64,000 bases of DNA from Streptomyces sp. 840.1 (lineage in GTDB: Bacteria > Actinomycetota > Actinomycetes > Streptomycetales > Streptomycetaceae). The stretch is from positions 124,001 through 188,000 of the forward strand of contig NZ_RJUU01000002.1 in assembly GCF_003751445.1 (NCBI RefSeq). Direction: 5' to 3'. This document shows positions 17,614-27,276 of this stretch, in pieces. Position 1 is the first letter of the stretch; each line of letters opens with the position of its first letter. The notes beneath the pieces were generated by a model that was not told the origin of the DNA, made no database searches, and saw only the letters and a program-made list of their open reading frames with translations. A program made the translations under genes and the position numbers.

Positions 17614-18636
17614 TCAGCCTTCCTGGAGGGTGGTGAGGCCGTGCGCGATGAAGACGGGGACGAGGTCGCCGATGCGGTCGAAGCCGCCGCCGACGGTCTG
17701 GCCCAGCGTGTAGCGGTAGTGGATGCCCTCCAGGATCACGGCGAGCTTGAACCAGGCGAAGGCCGTGTACCAGGAGATGGCGGAGGTGTCCCGGCCGGAG
17801 CGGGCGGCGTAGCGCTCGATCAGTTCGGCGGGGGAGGGGTGGCCGGCCGCGCCACTGGTGGTGGAGACCGGTGACTGGGGCAGGCCGAGGTCGGAGCTGT
17901 ACATCACCAGCAGGCCGAGGTCGGTGAGCGGGTCACCCAGCGTGGACATCTCCCAGTCGAGTACGGCCCTGATCCGGTCGTCGGGGCCGATCAGGACGTT
18001 GTCCAGGCGGTAGTCGCCGTGCACCACCGTCGGTGCGGGGGAGACGGGGAGTTCGCGGCCGAGCGCCGCGTGCAGCTCGTCGATGCCCGCCAGTTCACGG
18101 TTGCGGGAGGCGTCCAGCTGCTTGCCCCAGCGCCGCAGCTGCCGGTCCAGGAAGCCCTCGGGGCGCCCGAAGTCGCCGAGCCCGACGGCCTGCGGGTCCA
18201 CGGCGTGCAGTTCGACCAGGGTGTCCACCAGGCCGAGCACGGCCGCGCGGGTGCGTTCGGCGCCGAGCGGGGCGAGCTGTTCCGCCGTGCGGTACGGGGT
18301 GCCCTCGACGTACTCCATGACGTAGAACGGCGATCCGATGACGGAGTCGTCCTCGCAGAGCAGCAGCGTCTCGGGGACCGGGACGGCCGTCGGGTGCAGT
18401 GCGCTGATCACCCGGTGCTCGCGCTTCATGTCGTGCGCGGTGGCCAGCACATGACCCAGCGGCGGGCGCCGGACGACCCAGTGGCCGGTGCCGTCCGTGA
18501 CGATGTACGTCAGGTTCGAACGCCCGCCCTCGATCAGCCGGGCGTCGAGCGGTCCGTTCACCAGGCCCGGCCGTTCGCGGTCGAGATGGCCGCGCAACCG
18601 GTCGAGGTCGAGGCCTGGCGGGTGGACTGGGCTCAT
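17614..18636 (-). CDS. Aminoglycoside-phosphotransferase-fold kinase (ACAD10/11 N-terminal type)
   Basis: A 340-residue kinase-like protein. Brenner-type motif VVHGDYRLDNVLIG gives catalytic Asp and Asn, and VLDWEMSTLGDPLTDLG gives the metal-binding Asp. An N-terminal lobe contains LIEGGRSNLTYIVTDGTGHWVVRRPP. The ATG at 18636 is preceded by GGAGGT at 7 bases, which rules out the longer in-frame extension. It is the first gene of an operon with the acyl-CoA dehydrogenase. Members of this group near ACADs phosphorylate hydroxyacyl-CoAs rather than aminoglycosides, so it should not be read as antibiotic resistance. Two palindromes lie immediately upstream. Confidence 0.88.
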   Translation of the reverse strand: MSPVHPPGLDLDRLRGHLDRERPGLVNGPLDARLIEGGRSNLTYIVTDGTGHWVVRRPPLGHVLATAHDMKREHRVISALHPTAVPVPETLLLCEDDSVIGSPFYVMEYVEGTPYRTAEQLAPLGAERTRAAVLGLVDTLVELHAVDPQAVGLGDFGRPEGFLDRQLRRWGKQLDASRNRELAGIDELHAALGRELPVSPAPTVVHGDYRLDNVLIGPDDRIRAVLDWEMSTLGDPLTDLGLLVMYSSDLGLPQSPVSTTSGAAGHPSPAELIERYAARSGRDTSAISWYTAFAWFKLAVILEGIHYRYTLGQTVGGGFDRIGDLVPVFIAHGLTTLQEG

Positions 18637-18656
18637 CGTGCGCACCTCCGGGATGA

Positions 18657-18675
18657 ATGAACGGTCGGTGTTCAT
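18657..18675. promoter_or_regulatory. Perfect inverted repeat upstream of the kinase/ACAD operon
   Basis: ATGAACggtcggtGTTCAT has perfect 6-bp arms around 7 bases and begins 20 bases upstream of the kinase start codon. It stands one base away from a second, different palindrome, so two regulators or two sites of one regulator may act here. Confidence 0.5.
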
Positions 18676-18676
18676 G

Positions 18677-18700
18677 ATGCCGACCAGTCGGTATGTCGTC
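18677..18700. promoter_or_regulatory. Putative TetR operator upstream of the kinase/ACAD operon
   Basis: The core ccgaccagtcgg at 18680-18691 is a perfect palindrome. Bases 18683-18700 are the exact reverse complement of 7211-7228 in front of the SDR-ligase-TetR operon. Eighteen identical bases in two acyl-CoA promoters point to one shared regulator, most simply the TetR protein at 9722-10315. Confidence 0.65.
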
Positions 18701-18791
18701 CAGTGAACTCCCGGAACCGGATGCAGCCGGTCCGGCACGATCGGCTGTCCAGCCTCTGGTGTTCAGTCGTATCTCTGAATAGAGTTCACGT

Positions 18792-20081
18792 ATGGATACA
18801 GCGTTGTTGATCGAAGAAGTCCGGCTCACCCCGATCCTCATTGCCGACCCGCCGCTCCTCAACACCCAGGGCGTCCACCAGCCCTACACCCCGCGCCTTG
18901 TCGTGGAGGTCGTCACCCGCGGCGGAGTGACCGGCATCGGGGAGACGTACGGCGACGGCAAGTACCTCGAACTGGCCGAGCCGCTCGCCACCGCCCTGGT
19001 GGGCCGCCCGGTCAGCGATCTGAACGGCCTCTTCGCCCTCGCCGACGAGGTGTGCGCGGATTCACGCGCCGCCGACGAGCGGGTCGACGCGGGCGGACTG
19101 CGCGGCGTGCAGACCGCGGACAAGCTGCGGCTCTCGGTGGTGTCCGGCTTCGAGGTGGCCTGTCTGGACGCGCTGGGCAAGTCGCTCGGCCTGCCGGTGC
19201 ACGCGCTGCTCGGCGGCAAGGTGCGCGACACCGTCGAGTACAGCGCCTACCTCTTCTACCGCTGGGCCGAGCACCCGGCGGGCGGCGAGCGCGACGACTG
19301 GGGAGCGGCCGTCGACCCGGCCGGAGTCGTCGCCCAGGCGCGGCGGTTCGCCCGCGACTACGGCTTCTCCTCCTTCAAGCTGAAGGGCGGCGTCTTCCCG
19401 CCCGACCAGGAGATCGCCGCGGTCCGCGCACTGGCCGAGGCGTTCCCCGGCCGGCCACTGCGTCTCGACCCCAACGGCGCCTGGTCCGTCGAGACCTCGC
19501 TGTACGTCGCCGAGCAGCTCAAGGGCGTACTCGAATACCTGGAGGACCCGGCGGCCGGTACCGCGCTGATGGCCGAGGTCGCGGCCGGCACCGACGTACC
19601 GCTGGCCACCAACATGTGCGTCACCACCCTCGCGGAGGTCCCCGAGGCCTTCGCGAACGACGCCGTCCAGGTCATCCTCTCCGACCACCACTACTGGGGC
19701 GGCCTGCACCGCACCCGTGAACTCGCCGGGATCTGCCGCACCTTCGGCGTCGGGCTCTCCATGCACTCCAACACCCACCTCGGGATCAGCCTCGCCGCCA
19801 TGACCCACGTCGCGGCCACCGTCCCCAACCTCGACTACGCCTGCGACAGCCACTACCCCTGGCAGACCGAGGACGTCATCACCGCCCGCCACGTCTTCGA
19901 GGACGGCAGGCTCACCGTCTCCGACGCCCCGGGCCTCGGGGTGGAACTGGACCGGGACCGCCTGGCGGAACTGCACCGCCGCTGGCTCGACGACGACAGC
20001 ACGATGCGCGAGCGCGACGACGCCGCCGCGATGCGCAAGGCCGAGCCCGGGTGGCGGACGCCGTCGATCCCGCGCTGGTGA
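18792..20081 (+). CDS. gudD: Glucarate dehydratase-type enolase superfamily enzyme
   Basis: A 429-residue enolase-superfamily protein. The capping domain starts IEEVRLTPILIADPPLLN. In the barrel, FKLKGG carries the KxK-type acid/base lysine (about residue 197), LRLDPNGAW and EDPAAG give metal ligands, and MHSNTHLGIS (about residue 323) gives the His of the second base. This pattern is that of D-glucarate dehydratase, which converts glucarate to 5-keto-4-deoxyglucarate. The start region contains an imperfect inverted repeat, TTCAG at 18762 and CTGAA at 18775, possibly an operator. No other glucarate genes are adjacent, so the physiological substrate is inferred from the family. Confidence 0.88.
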   Translation: MDTALLIEEVRLTPILIADPPLLNTQGVHQPYTPRLVVEVVTRGGVTGIGETYGDGKYLELAEPLATALVGRPVSDLNGLFALADEVCADSRAADERVDAGGLRGVQTADKLRLSVVSGFEVACLDALGKSLGLPVHALLGGKVRDTVEYSAYLFYRWAEHPAGGERDDWGAAVDPAGVVAQARRFARDYGFSSFKLKGGVFPPDQEIAAVRALAEAFPGRPLRLDPNGAWSVETSLYVAEQLKGVLEYLEDPAAGTALMAEVAAGTDVPLATNMCVTTLAEVPEAFANDAVQVILSDHHYWGGLHRTRELAGICRTFGVGLSMHSNTHLGISLAAMTHVAATVPNLDYACDSHYPWQTEDVITARHVFEDGRLTVSDAPGLGVELDRDRLAELHRRWLDDDSTMRERDDAAAMRKAEPGWRTPSIPRW

Positions 20082-20132
20082 GGACCCCGCGCCGGGCGGC
20101 CGGGCCCCCCGGCCCCGTGCGCCCGGCCCGGA

Positions 20133-20542
20133 GCCCGCTCAGTCGTCCCAGCCCTGCGCGACCGGGTGCTGATCGACTGCACCAACGCGGTCGGACCCGG
20201 CTTCGTCCTCACCACCGAAGGCGGCCCCGGAGCCGCCCGTTCCCTCGCCGATGCCACCGGGGCCCGGGTCATCAAGGCCTTCAACCACCTCCCGGACGCG
20301 GTCTGGCGGCTCACCCCGCCCGCCTTCGCCGACGGCCCGGTCGCCGTCCCGCTGTGCGGGGACGACGAGGACGCCCTGGGGACCGTGGCGGCACTGGTGC
20401 GGGACCTGGGATGCGAGCCGCTGACAGCGGGCTCGACCGGGCCGCCTGCCTGGAGGCGACCACGGCCTTCCTCATCGGGCTCTGGCACTCCGGTTTCGAC
20501 CCGCGCCGCCTGCTGCCGCCCTACGCCGCCGCCACGGCATGA
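20133..20542 (+). pseudogene. Decayed NADPH-dependent F420 reductase-like gene
   Basis: From 20133 one frame reads VVPALRDRVLIDCTNAVGPGF, then GARVIKAFNHLPDAVW and LCGDDEDALGTVAALVRDLGCEPLTAG: the middle of the NADP-oxidoreductase (F420-dependent) family. At about 20425-20435 the similarity jumps to another frame (GLDRAACLEATTAFLIGLWH), which runs to the stop at 20542. The N-terminal Rossmann loop GxGxxG is absent, replaced by non-coding-like GC-rich sequence after the preceding gene. So the gene is 5'-truncated and frameshifted. A sequencing error could explain the frameshift but not the missing start. Confidence 0.7.
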
Positions 20543-20578
20543 CTTGCGCCGCCCGCGGGCCGCACCGATGGTCGGAGG

Positions 20579-21514
20579 ATGAAGGCGATCAGCTACAGCG
20601 GATACGGCGATGCCGACGTCCTGGAGTACGGCGAGCGGCCCGACCCCAAGGTCGGCCCCGACACCGTCCTGGTGAAGGTGCGGGCCGCCGCGGTCAACCC
20701 GGTGGACCGGCAGGCGCGGCAGGGGAACCTGGACGCCGCCCTCGACACGGTCTTCCCGGTGATCCCCGGCTGGGACGTCTCCGGGGTCGTCGTGCAGCCC
20801 GGCGTCGCCGTCGACGAGTTCGCCGTCGGCGACGAGGTCATCGGGTACGTGCGGGAGGACTTCCTCAGCCGCGGCACCTTCGCGGAGTACGTCGCCGCGC
20901 CCGTGCGCACACTCGCCCGCAAACCGCTGAGCCTGAGCTTCGAGGAGGCCGCCGGTCTGCCGCTGGCCGGCCTCACCGCCTACCAGGTGCTCCACCGCTC
21001 GCTGCGGATCCGCAACGGGGACACCGTCCTGGTGCACGCGGCGGCGGGCGGGGTCGGCTCGCTGGCCGTCCAGCTCGCCCGCCACGCGGGCTGCCGGGTC
21101 ATCGGCACCGCGAGCGCCCACAACCACGATCACCTCCGGCAGCTCGGCGCGGAGCCCGTGGAGTACGGGGACGGGCTGGTGGACCGGCTGCGGGCGCTGG
21201 CCCCGGACGGGATCGACGCCGCCTTCGACACGGTGGGCGGCGACGCGCTGCGGGCCTCCGCCGAGACGCTCGCGCCGGACGGGCGGCTGACCTCCATCGT
21301 GGACAGCGAGGTGTTCTCGTACGGCGGCAAGTACGCCTTCGTGCGGCCCGACGCGAAGGACCTCGCCCATCTGGCCGAACTGGCCGAGCGTGGCATCGTC
21401 ACGGTCCACGTCGACCGGGTCTTCCCGCTGGAGCAGACGGCCGAGGCGCACCGGCTCAACGCCCAGGGGCGCACCCGGGGGAAGATCGTCGTCACGGTGG
21501 ACTGGGAGAGCTGA
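20579..21514 (+). CDS. NADP-dependent quinone oxidoreductase / zinc-less MDR protein
   Basis: A 311-residue medium-chain reductase. The GroES-like N-terminal domain has VKVRAAAVNPVDRQARQG, and the nucleotide-binding domain contains VLVHAAAGGVGSLAVQLARHAG, the AxxGGVG loop of quinone oxidoreductases. Zinc-ligand cysteines are missing, as expected for this branch. The ATG at 20579 is close to GGTCGGAGG. It follows the pseudogene in the same direction. It probably reduces quinones or enals with NADPH; substrate unknown. Confidence 0.9.
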   Translation: MKAISYSGYGDADVLEYGERPDPKVGPDTVLVKVRAAAVNPVDRQARQGNLDAALDTVFPVIPGWDVSGVVVQPGVAVDEFAVGDEVIGYVREDFLSRGTFAEYVAAPVRTLARKPLSLSFEEAAGLPLAGLTAYQVLHRSLRIRNGDTVLVHAAAGGVGSLAVQLARHAGCRVIGTASAHNHDHLRQLGAEPVEYGDGLVDRLRALAPDGIDAAFDTVGGDALRASAETLAPDGRLTSIVDSEVFSYGGKYAFVRPDAKDLAHLAELAERGIVTVHVDRVFPLEQTAEAHRLNAQGRTRGKIVVTVDWES

Positions 21515-21544
21515 CGGGCGCGCGCCCGGCCCCGGGCCGGGCGG

Positions 21545-21856
21545 TCAGAACAGCATGGCCGCCGCGAACACGGCCAGCGCGACCGTGCACCCCGCCGCCG
21601 CCAGCGCCGCGCGCGCACCGAGCGGGCGCGGCCGCGCGGTACCCATCCCCTGCACCCGGCGGTTCGCCACCCGCAGGAACCCCAGCCAGGCGAACACGCT
21701 CAGGGACAGCGCGACGATCCCCGCCGGGCCCGCCCCGCCGTGCAGCGCCTGCTTGCCCGCCAGCAGCGCCACCACCGTGCACGACAGCGTGGTGCGCCGC
21801 CAGGCCAGCCTGGTCCGCTCCGGCTGGAGCCCGGGATCGCGTTCCGTCGCGGTCAC
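21545..21856 (-). CDS. DUF202 (YidH-type) membrane protein, second of pair
   Basis: A 103-residue membrane protein starting with GTG at 21856 (VTATERDPGLQPERTRLAWRR). The motif QPERTRLAWRRTTLS is the DUF202 signature, followed by three hydrophobic helices. Its start overlaps the stop of the upstream DUF202 gene. Function is not known for the family. Confidence 0.85.
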   Translation of the reverse strand: MTATERDPGLQPERTRLAWRRTTLSCTVVALLAGKQALHGGAGPAGIVALSLSVFAWLGFLRVANRRVQGMGTARPRPLGARAALAAAGCTVALAVFAAAMLF

Positions 21857-22248
21857 CGCCCCTCCCAGCCGAACAGGACCACCACCACCATCGCCACGGC
21901 CACCACCGCGACCGCGAGACTCAGCAGCGTCGGGAACCGGGACACCGGCAGGTCCTCGCCGCGCCGCATCGCCCGCTCGCACCGCACCCAGTGGTTGACG
22001 GCCCGCAGCGCGCACAGCACCCCGGCGGCGAGCAGCGCCAGCGCCAGGCCGGCGCGCACGCCCCAGGACAGTTCGGGCAGGAACTGGTCGACCGCGAATC
22101 CGCCGCCGATCAGCGCCAGCGCCGTCCGGATCCAGGCGAGGAAGGTCCGCTCGTTGGCGAGGGAGAAGCGGTAGTCGGGGGTGTCGCCCTCTTCGCGGAT
22201 TCGCTGCGGCGCGAACCACAGCCGCAGACTCTGTACGAATTCGTTCAC
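21853..22248 (-). CDS. DUF202 (YidH-type) membrane protein, first of pair
   Basis: A 131-residue membrane protein. NERTFLAWIRTALALIGGGFAV is the DUF202 core, with three predicted transmembrane helices and a short cytoplasmic N-terminus (MNEFVQSLRLWF). It forms a two-gene operon with the shorter DUF202 protein, coupled by overlapping stop and start. Such tandem pairs of long and short DUF202 proteins are common in actinomycetes and may make a heteromer; that is inference. Confidence 0.88.
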   Translation of the reverse strand: MNEFVQSLRLWFAPQRIREEGDTPDYRFSLANERTFLAWIRTALALIGGGFAVDQFLPELSWGVRAGLALALLAAGVLCALRAVNHWVRCERAMRRGEDLPVSRFPTLLSLAVAVVAVAMVVVVLFGWEGR

Positions 22249-22291
22249 GTCCGGACCTTATCTGCCACTTCGGTACCCGGTGCGGGGCCGT

Positions 22292-22804
22292 TCAGGATGC
22301 TTCGCGGAACGCCCGAAGCCGTCGGTACGCCTCGATGCCGTCCGGCACCCACGGCCAGTCGCCGAGCCGCCGCTCCAGCTCGTCGTCGGTGAGGAAGGTG
22401 TGCCAGGCGACCTCTTCCACCTGCGGCTTCACCGGCAGCTCGCACCGGACCCGGTACACGTAGGACCACCAGGTGTGCCCGCCGCCCTCGTAGAGGAACT
22501 TGAAGAGCGGCTCGGGGCGGGGGAGCCCGGTGACACCCAGCTCCTCCTCGGCCTCCCGCAGCGCCGCCTCGTCGTAGCTCTCGCCCGCACCGACCACCCC
22601 GCCGACGAACATGTCGTAGTGGGACGGGAAGACCAGCTTCGTGGCGGTCCTGCGGTGCACGAAGATCCGGCCGTCGGCGTCCCGGGCCTCGATAAACGCG
22701 CAGCGGTGGCGCAGGCCGCGCGCGGTCGCCTCGCCGCGCGTGGCCTGCCCGACGACCTCGTCGTTCTCGTCGACGATGTCCAGGAGCTCGTCAGAAGGTG
22801 TCAT
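22292..22804 (-). CDS. Nudix hydrolase
   Basis: A 170-residue protein with a complete Nudix box, GVVGAGESYDEAALREAEEELGV, matching Gx5Ex7REUxEExGU with all metal-binding glutamates. N-terminal TPSDELLDIVDENDEVVGQATRGEATARGLRHRCAFI resembles the isopentenyl-diphosphate-isomerase-like Nudix subgroup (YfcD type). I prefer the ATG at 22804, which has GAGG close upstream, over an ATG three codons earlier. Substrate unknown. Confidence 0.9.
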   Translation of the reverse strand: MTPSDELLDIVDENDEVVGQATRGEATARGLRHRCAFIEARDADGRIFVHRRTATKLVFPSHYDMFVGGVVGAGESYDEAALREAEEELGVTGLPRPEPLFKFLYEGGGHTWWSYVYRVRCELPVKPQVEEVAWHTFLTDDELERRLGDWPWVPDGIEAYRRLRAFREAS

Positions 22805-22838
22805 GCACCTCATCCAACAGCAGAGCGCCCGGCGGCGA

Positions 22839-24297
<1,459 letters not shown>

Positions 24298-24312
24298 GCC
24301 GCAACTGTAATG

Positions 24313-24333
24313 CTGGCCATTATTAATTGCCAG
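24313..24333. promoter_or_regulatory. AT-rich palindrome, probable TetR operator
   Basis: Perfect 5-bp arms CTGGC and GCCAG flank an AT-rich centre (cattattaatt) in otherwise GC-rich DNA, 16 bases before the TetR start codon. The centre itself is nearly symmetrical. An autoregulatory operator is the simplest reading. Confidence 0.6.
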
Positions 24334-24399
24334 GACGGGGCGGCCGCACGGCTGTGAGAAAGGGGACAACCGCTGCCGCGGGGTGCGGATGGACCGGCC

Positions 24400-25293
24400 T
24401 CAGCGCGGTTCGAGGGTCTTGGCGCGCCGCCCGCCCACCGGCCCCTCCGGCATCGCCGGATGCAGCCCCAGCAGCACGATCCCGACCACGATCGCCGCGA
24501 GCCCGGCCGCCTGCCAGGCCAGCGCGCCGGTATCGGTGCGCACCTGGTCGCCGAGGAACCCGATCCCGCAGGCGATCCCGGCCAGCGGCTGGGCCGCGGT
24601 CAGCGCGGGCAGCGACATCCGCAGCGGACCGGTCTCGAACGCGCTCTGCACCAGGAGCAGCCCCGTCACCCCCAGCACCAGCACCGCGTAGGGCTGCCAG
24701 CTCATCACCAGGGCCGCCCAGCCGTCGTCCCCGATGAGCTGACCGCTGACCCGGGTCAGCGCGTCCTGCAGCCCGTAGAGCAGTCCGGCCGCCACCGCGA
24801 GGAGCGCCGGGGCCGCCACCGACCGCGAGCGCGCCGCGTACATGGTGAGCGCCAGGGCGATGCCCGCCACCACGCCGATGACCAGCCAGTGCCGCAGCGG
24901 GCTCGACACCGCCGTGCCGCCCTTCGGCTCGCCGGCCAGCAGGAACGCCGCGACCCCGCACGCCAGCAGCCAGAGCCCGGCCCAGCCCTGCCGGCCGAGG
25001 CGCTGGCCGGTGCGGTGGCGCGACAGGGTCATCGCGAAGAGCAGATTGGTGGCCAGCAGCGGCTCGACGACGGAGACCTCGCCCTTGCCCAGGGCCAGCG
25101 CGCCCAGCACCATCCCGCAGACCATCAGACCGATACCGGCCAGCCAGCTCCGGACCCGCATCAGGTCCAGCAGCAGCCGGGGCGACAGGTAGTCGCTCCT
25201 GGGGGCGTGGCTGGCGGCGGCCTGCTGCAGCACGAAGCCGAAGCCCAGACAGCAGGCCGCGCTCACGGCGAGTACGAGAACCAGCACCGACAC
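24400..25293 (-). CDS. DMT-superfamily (EamA-like) membrane transporter
   Basis: A 297-residue polytopic membrane protein with nine or ten hydrophobic segments. MSVLVLVLAVSAACCLGFGFVLQQAA opens it, and GEVSVVEPLLATNLLFAMTLS and LPALTAAQPLAGIACGIGFLGD are the repeat signatures of the DMT fold. The C-terminus is a short basic tail. Substrate cannot be told from sequence. The gene stands alone, divergent to the FAD dehydrogenase. Confidence 0.88.
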   Translation of the reverse strand: MSVLVLVLAVSAACCLGFGFVLQQAAASHAPRSDYLSPRLLLDLMRVRSWLAGIGLMVCGMVLGALALGKGEVSVVEPLLATNLLFAMTLSRHRTGQRLGRQGWAGLWLLACGVAAFLLAGEPKGGTAVSSPLRHWLVIGVVAGIALALTMYAARSRSVAAPALLAVAAGLLYGLQDALTRVSGQLIGDDGWAALVMSWQPYAVLVLGVTGLLLVQSAFETGPLRMSLPALTAAQPLAGIACGIGFLGDQVRTDTGALAWQAAGLAAIVVGIVLLGLHPAMPEGPVGGRRAKTLEPR

Positions 25294-25517
25294 GCTTCTC
25301 TACCCCAAGTCAGGCCGGAAGAGAGTGAATTGTTTCGACGATAGCGCCTGGACGCCACCGGTGCGCCCGTAGCGCGGCCGACCGGGCGGTTGACGCCGGG
25401 GCGGCCGGTACCGAAGATCTGACGCACCAGTAACTTCTGACTTCGCGAGGAACCTCACGGGAATGTGCGGTCCTTCCGCCGGACCGTGTCCGGATCGCCC
25501 CGACAAGGATGGAACCC

Positions 25518-27173
25518 ATGGCGTACGACGCTGATGTGATCGTGATCGGGGCGGGACTCGCCGGGCTCGTCGCCACCGCCGAGCTGGCCGAGGCGGGCCG
25601 CTCGGTGATCCTGCTCGACCAGGAACCCGAGCAGTCGCTCGGCGGCCAGGCGCACTGGTCCTTCGGCGGCCTCTTCCTGGTCGACTCACCCGAACAGCGC
25701 CGGATGCGGATCAAGGACAGCCACGAGCTGGCCCTCCAGGACTGGCTCGGCACGGCGGGCTTCGACCGCAAGGAGGACCACTGGCCGCGCAAGTGGGCCG
25801 AGGCGTACGTCGACTTCGCCGCCGGTGAGAAGCGCTCCTGGCTGCACGCGCAGGGCATGCGCTTCTTCCCCGTCGTCGGCTGGGCCGAGCGCGGCGGGTA
25901 CGACGCGAACGGCCACGGCAACTCCGTCCCCCGCTTCCACATCACCTGGGGCACCGGCCCCGGCGTCGTCGCCCCGTTCGAGCGCCGGGTCCGCGAGGGC
26001 GTCGCCAAGGGCCTCGTCACCTTCCGCTTCCGCCACCGGGTCACCGGTCTGGGCCGCACCGGGGGCGCCGTCGACACCGTCAGCGGCGAGATCCTGGAGC
26101 CGAGCGGCGCGGCCCGGGGCACCGCGAGCAGCCGGGAGACTGCGGGCAGCTTCGAACTGCGGGCCCAGGCGGTGATCGTCACCTCCGGCGGCATCGGCGG
26201 CAACCACGATCTGGTGCGCAAGCAGTGGCCCGAGCGGCTCGGCACCCCGCCCGCCAAGATGCTCTCCGGCGTCCCCGCCCATGTGGACGGCCTGATGGTC
26301 GGCATCACCGAGGACGCGGGCGCCCACCACATCAACCGCGACCGGATGTGGCACTACACCGAGGGCATCGAGAACTGGAACCCGATCTGGGCCAGGCACG
26401 GCATCCGCATCCTGCCCGGCCCGTCCTCGCTCTGGCTGGACGCCCGGGGCAAGCGGCTGCCCGTCCCGCTCTTCCCGGGCTTCGACACCCTCGGCACCCT
26501 CGAACACATCATGCGCACCGGCCACGACTACACCTGGTTCGTGCTGGACCAGAAGATCATCGGCAAGGAGTTCGCGCTCTCCGGCTCCGAGCAGAACCCC
26601 GACCTGACCGGCAAGTCCGTCCGAGGCGTGATCGGCCGGGCGCGCGCCGACGTGCCCGGCCCGGTGAAGGCGTTCATGGACAACGGGGCGGACTTCGTCG
26701 TCGAGAAGGACCTCGGCGCCCTGGTCCGAGGCATGAACGCCCTCACCGGCGAGGGGCTCATCGACGAGGACGACCTGCGGCGCGAGATCACCGCCCGCGA
26801 CCGCGAGATCGCCAACCCCTTCACCAAGGACCTCCAGATCACCGCGATCCGGGGCGCCCGCACCTACCTGGGCGACAAGCTGATCCGGACGGCCACGCCG
26901 CACCGCATCCTCGACCCCAAGGCCGGGCCGCTGATCGCCGTACGGCTGAACATCCTGACCCGCAAGTCGCTCGGCGGCCTGGAGACGGACCTGTCCTCCC
27001 GGGTCCTCACCGCCGACGGCTCCCCGCTGTCCGGGGTCTACGCGGCCGGTGAGGCGGCCGGCTTCGGCGGCGGCGGGGTGCACGGCTACCGCTCGCTGGA
27101 GGGCACCTTCCTCGGCGGCTGCATCTTCTCCGGCCGGGCGGCGGGCCGGGCCGCGGCGCAGGCGGTCGGCTGA
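25518..27173 (+). CDS. FAD-binding dehydrogenase (fumarate-reductase/ketosteroid-dehydrogenase type)
   Basis: A 551-residue flavoprotein. The FAD motif VIVIGAGLAGLVATAELAEAGRSVILLDQE is at the very N-terminus, followed by SLGGQAHWSFGGL. The C-terminal AAGEAAGFGGGGVHGYRSLEGTFLGGCIFSGRAAGR is the second FAD contact. It matches the group of bacterial predicted oxidoreductases related to 3-ketosteroid dehydrogenase. An ATG three codons earlier (25509) is possible, but the one at 25518 has GATGGA better placed. Substrate unknown. The 215 bp before it hold no gene. Confidence 0.9.
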   Translation: MAYDADVIVIGAGLAGLVATAELAEAGRSVILLDQEPEQSLGGQAHWSFGGLFLVDSPEQRRMRIKDSHELALQDWLGTAGFDRKEDHWPRKWAEAYVDFAAGEKRSWLHAQGMRFFPVVGWAERGGYDANGHGNSVPRFHITWGTGPGVVAPFERRVREGVAKGLVTFRFRHRVTGLGRTGGAVDTVSGEILEPSGAARGTASSRETAGSFELRAQAVIVTSGGIGGNHDLVRKQWPERLGTPPAKMLSGVPAHVDGLMVGITEDAGAHHINRDRMWHYTEGIENWNPIWARHGIRILPGPSSLWLDARGKRLPVPLFPGFDTLGTLEHIMRTGHDYTWFVLDQKIIGKEFALSGSEQNPDLTGKSVRGVIGRARADVPGPVKAFMDNGADFVVEKDLGALVRGMNALTGEGLIDEDDLRREITARDREIANPFTKDLQITAIRGARTYLGDKLIRTATPHRILDPKAGPLIAVRLNILTRKSLGGLETDLSSRVLTADGSPLSGVYAAGEAAGFGGGGVHGYRSLEGTFLGGCIFSGRAAGRAAAQAVG

Positions 27174-27276
27174 CGGCTGTCCCGCCGGGCTCCGTGCGCC
27201 GCGGTGTGCACGTCCGTCCGGTGGGGTTCGGCGCCCAGGACCGTGCGCGGGCGCCGAATTCGGGCATGGGAAGAAG

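Noticed and set aside
17614..18636. Reading the phosphotransferase-fold gene as aminoglycoside resistance
   Set aside because: It is cotranscribed with an acyl-CoA dehydrogenase and matches the ACAD10/11-associated branch.
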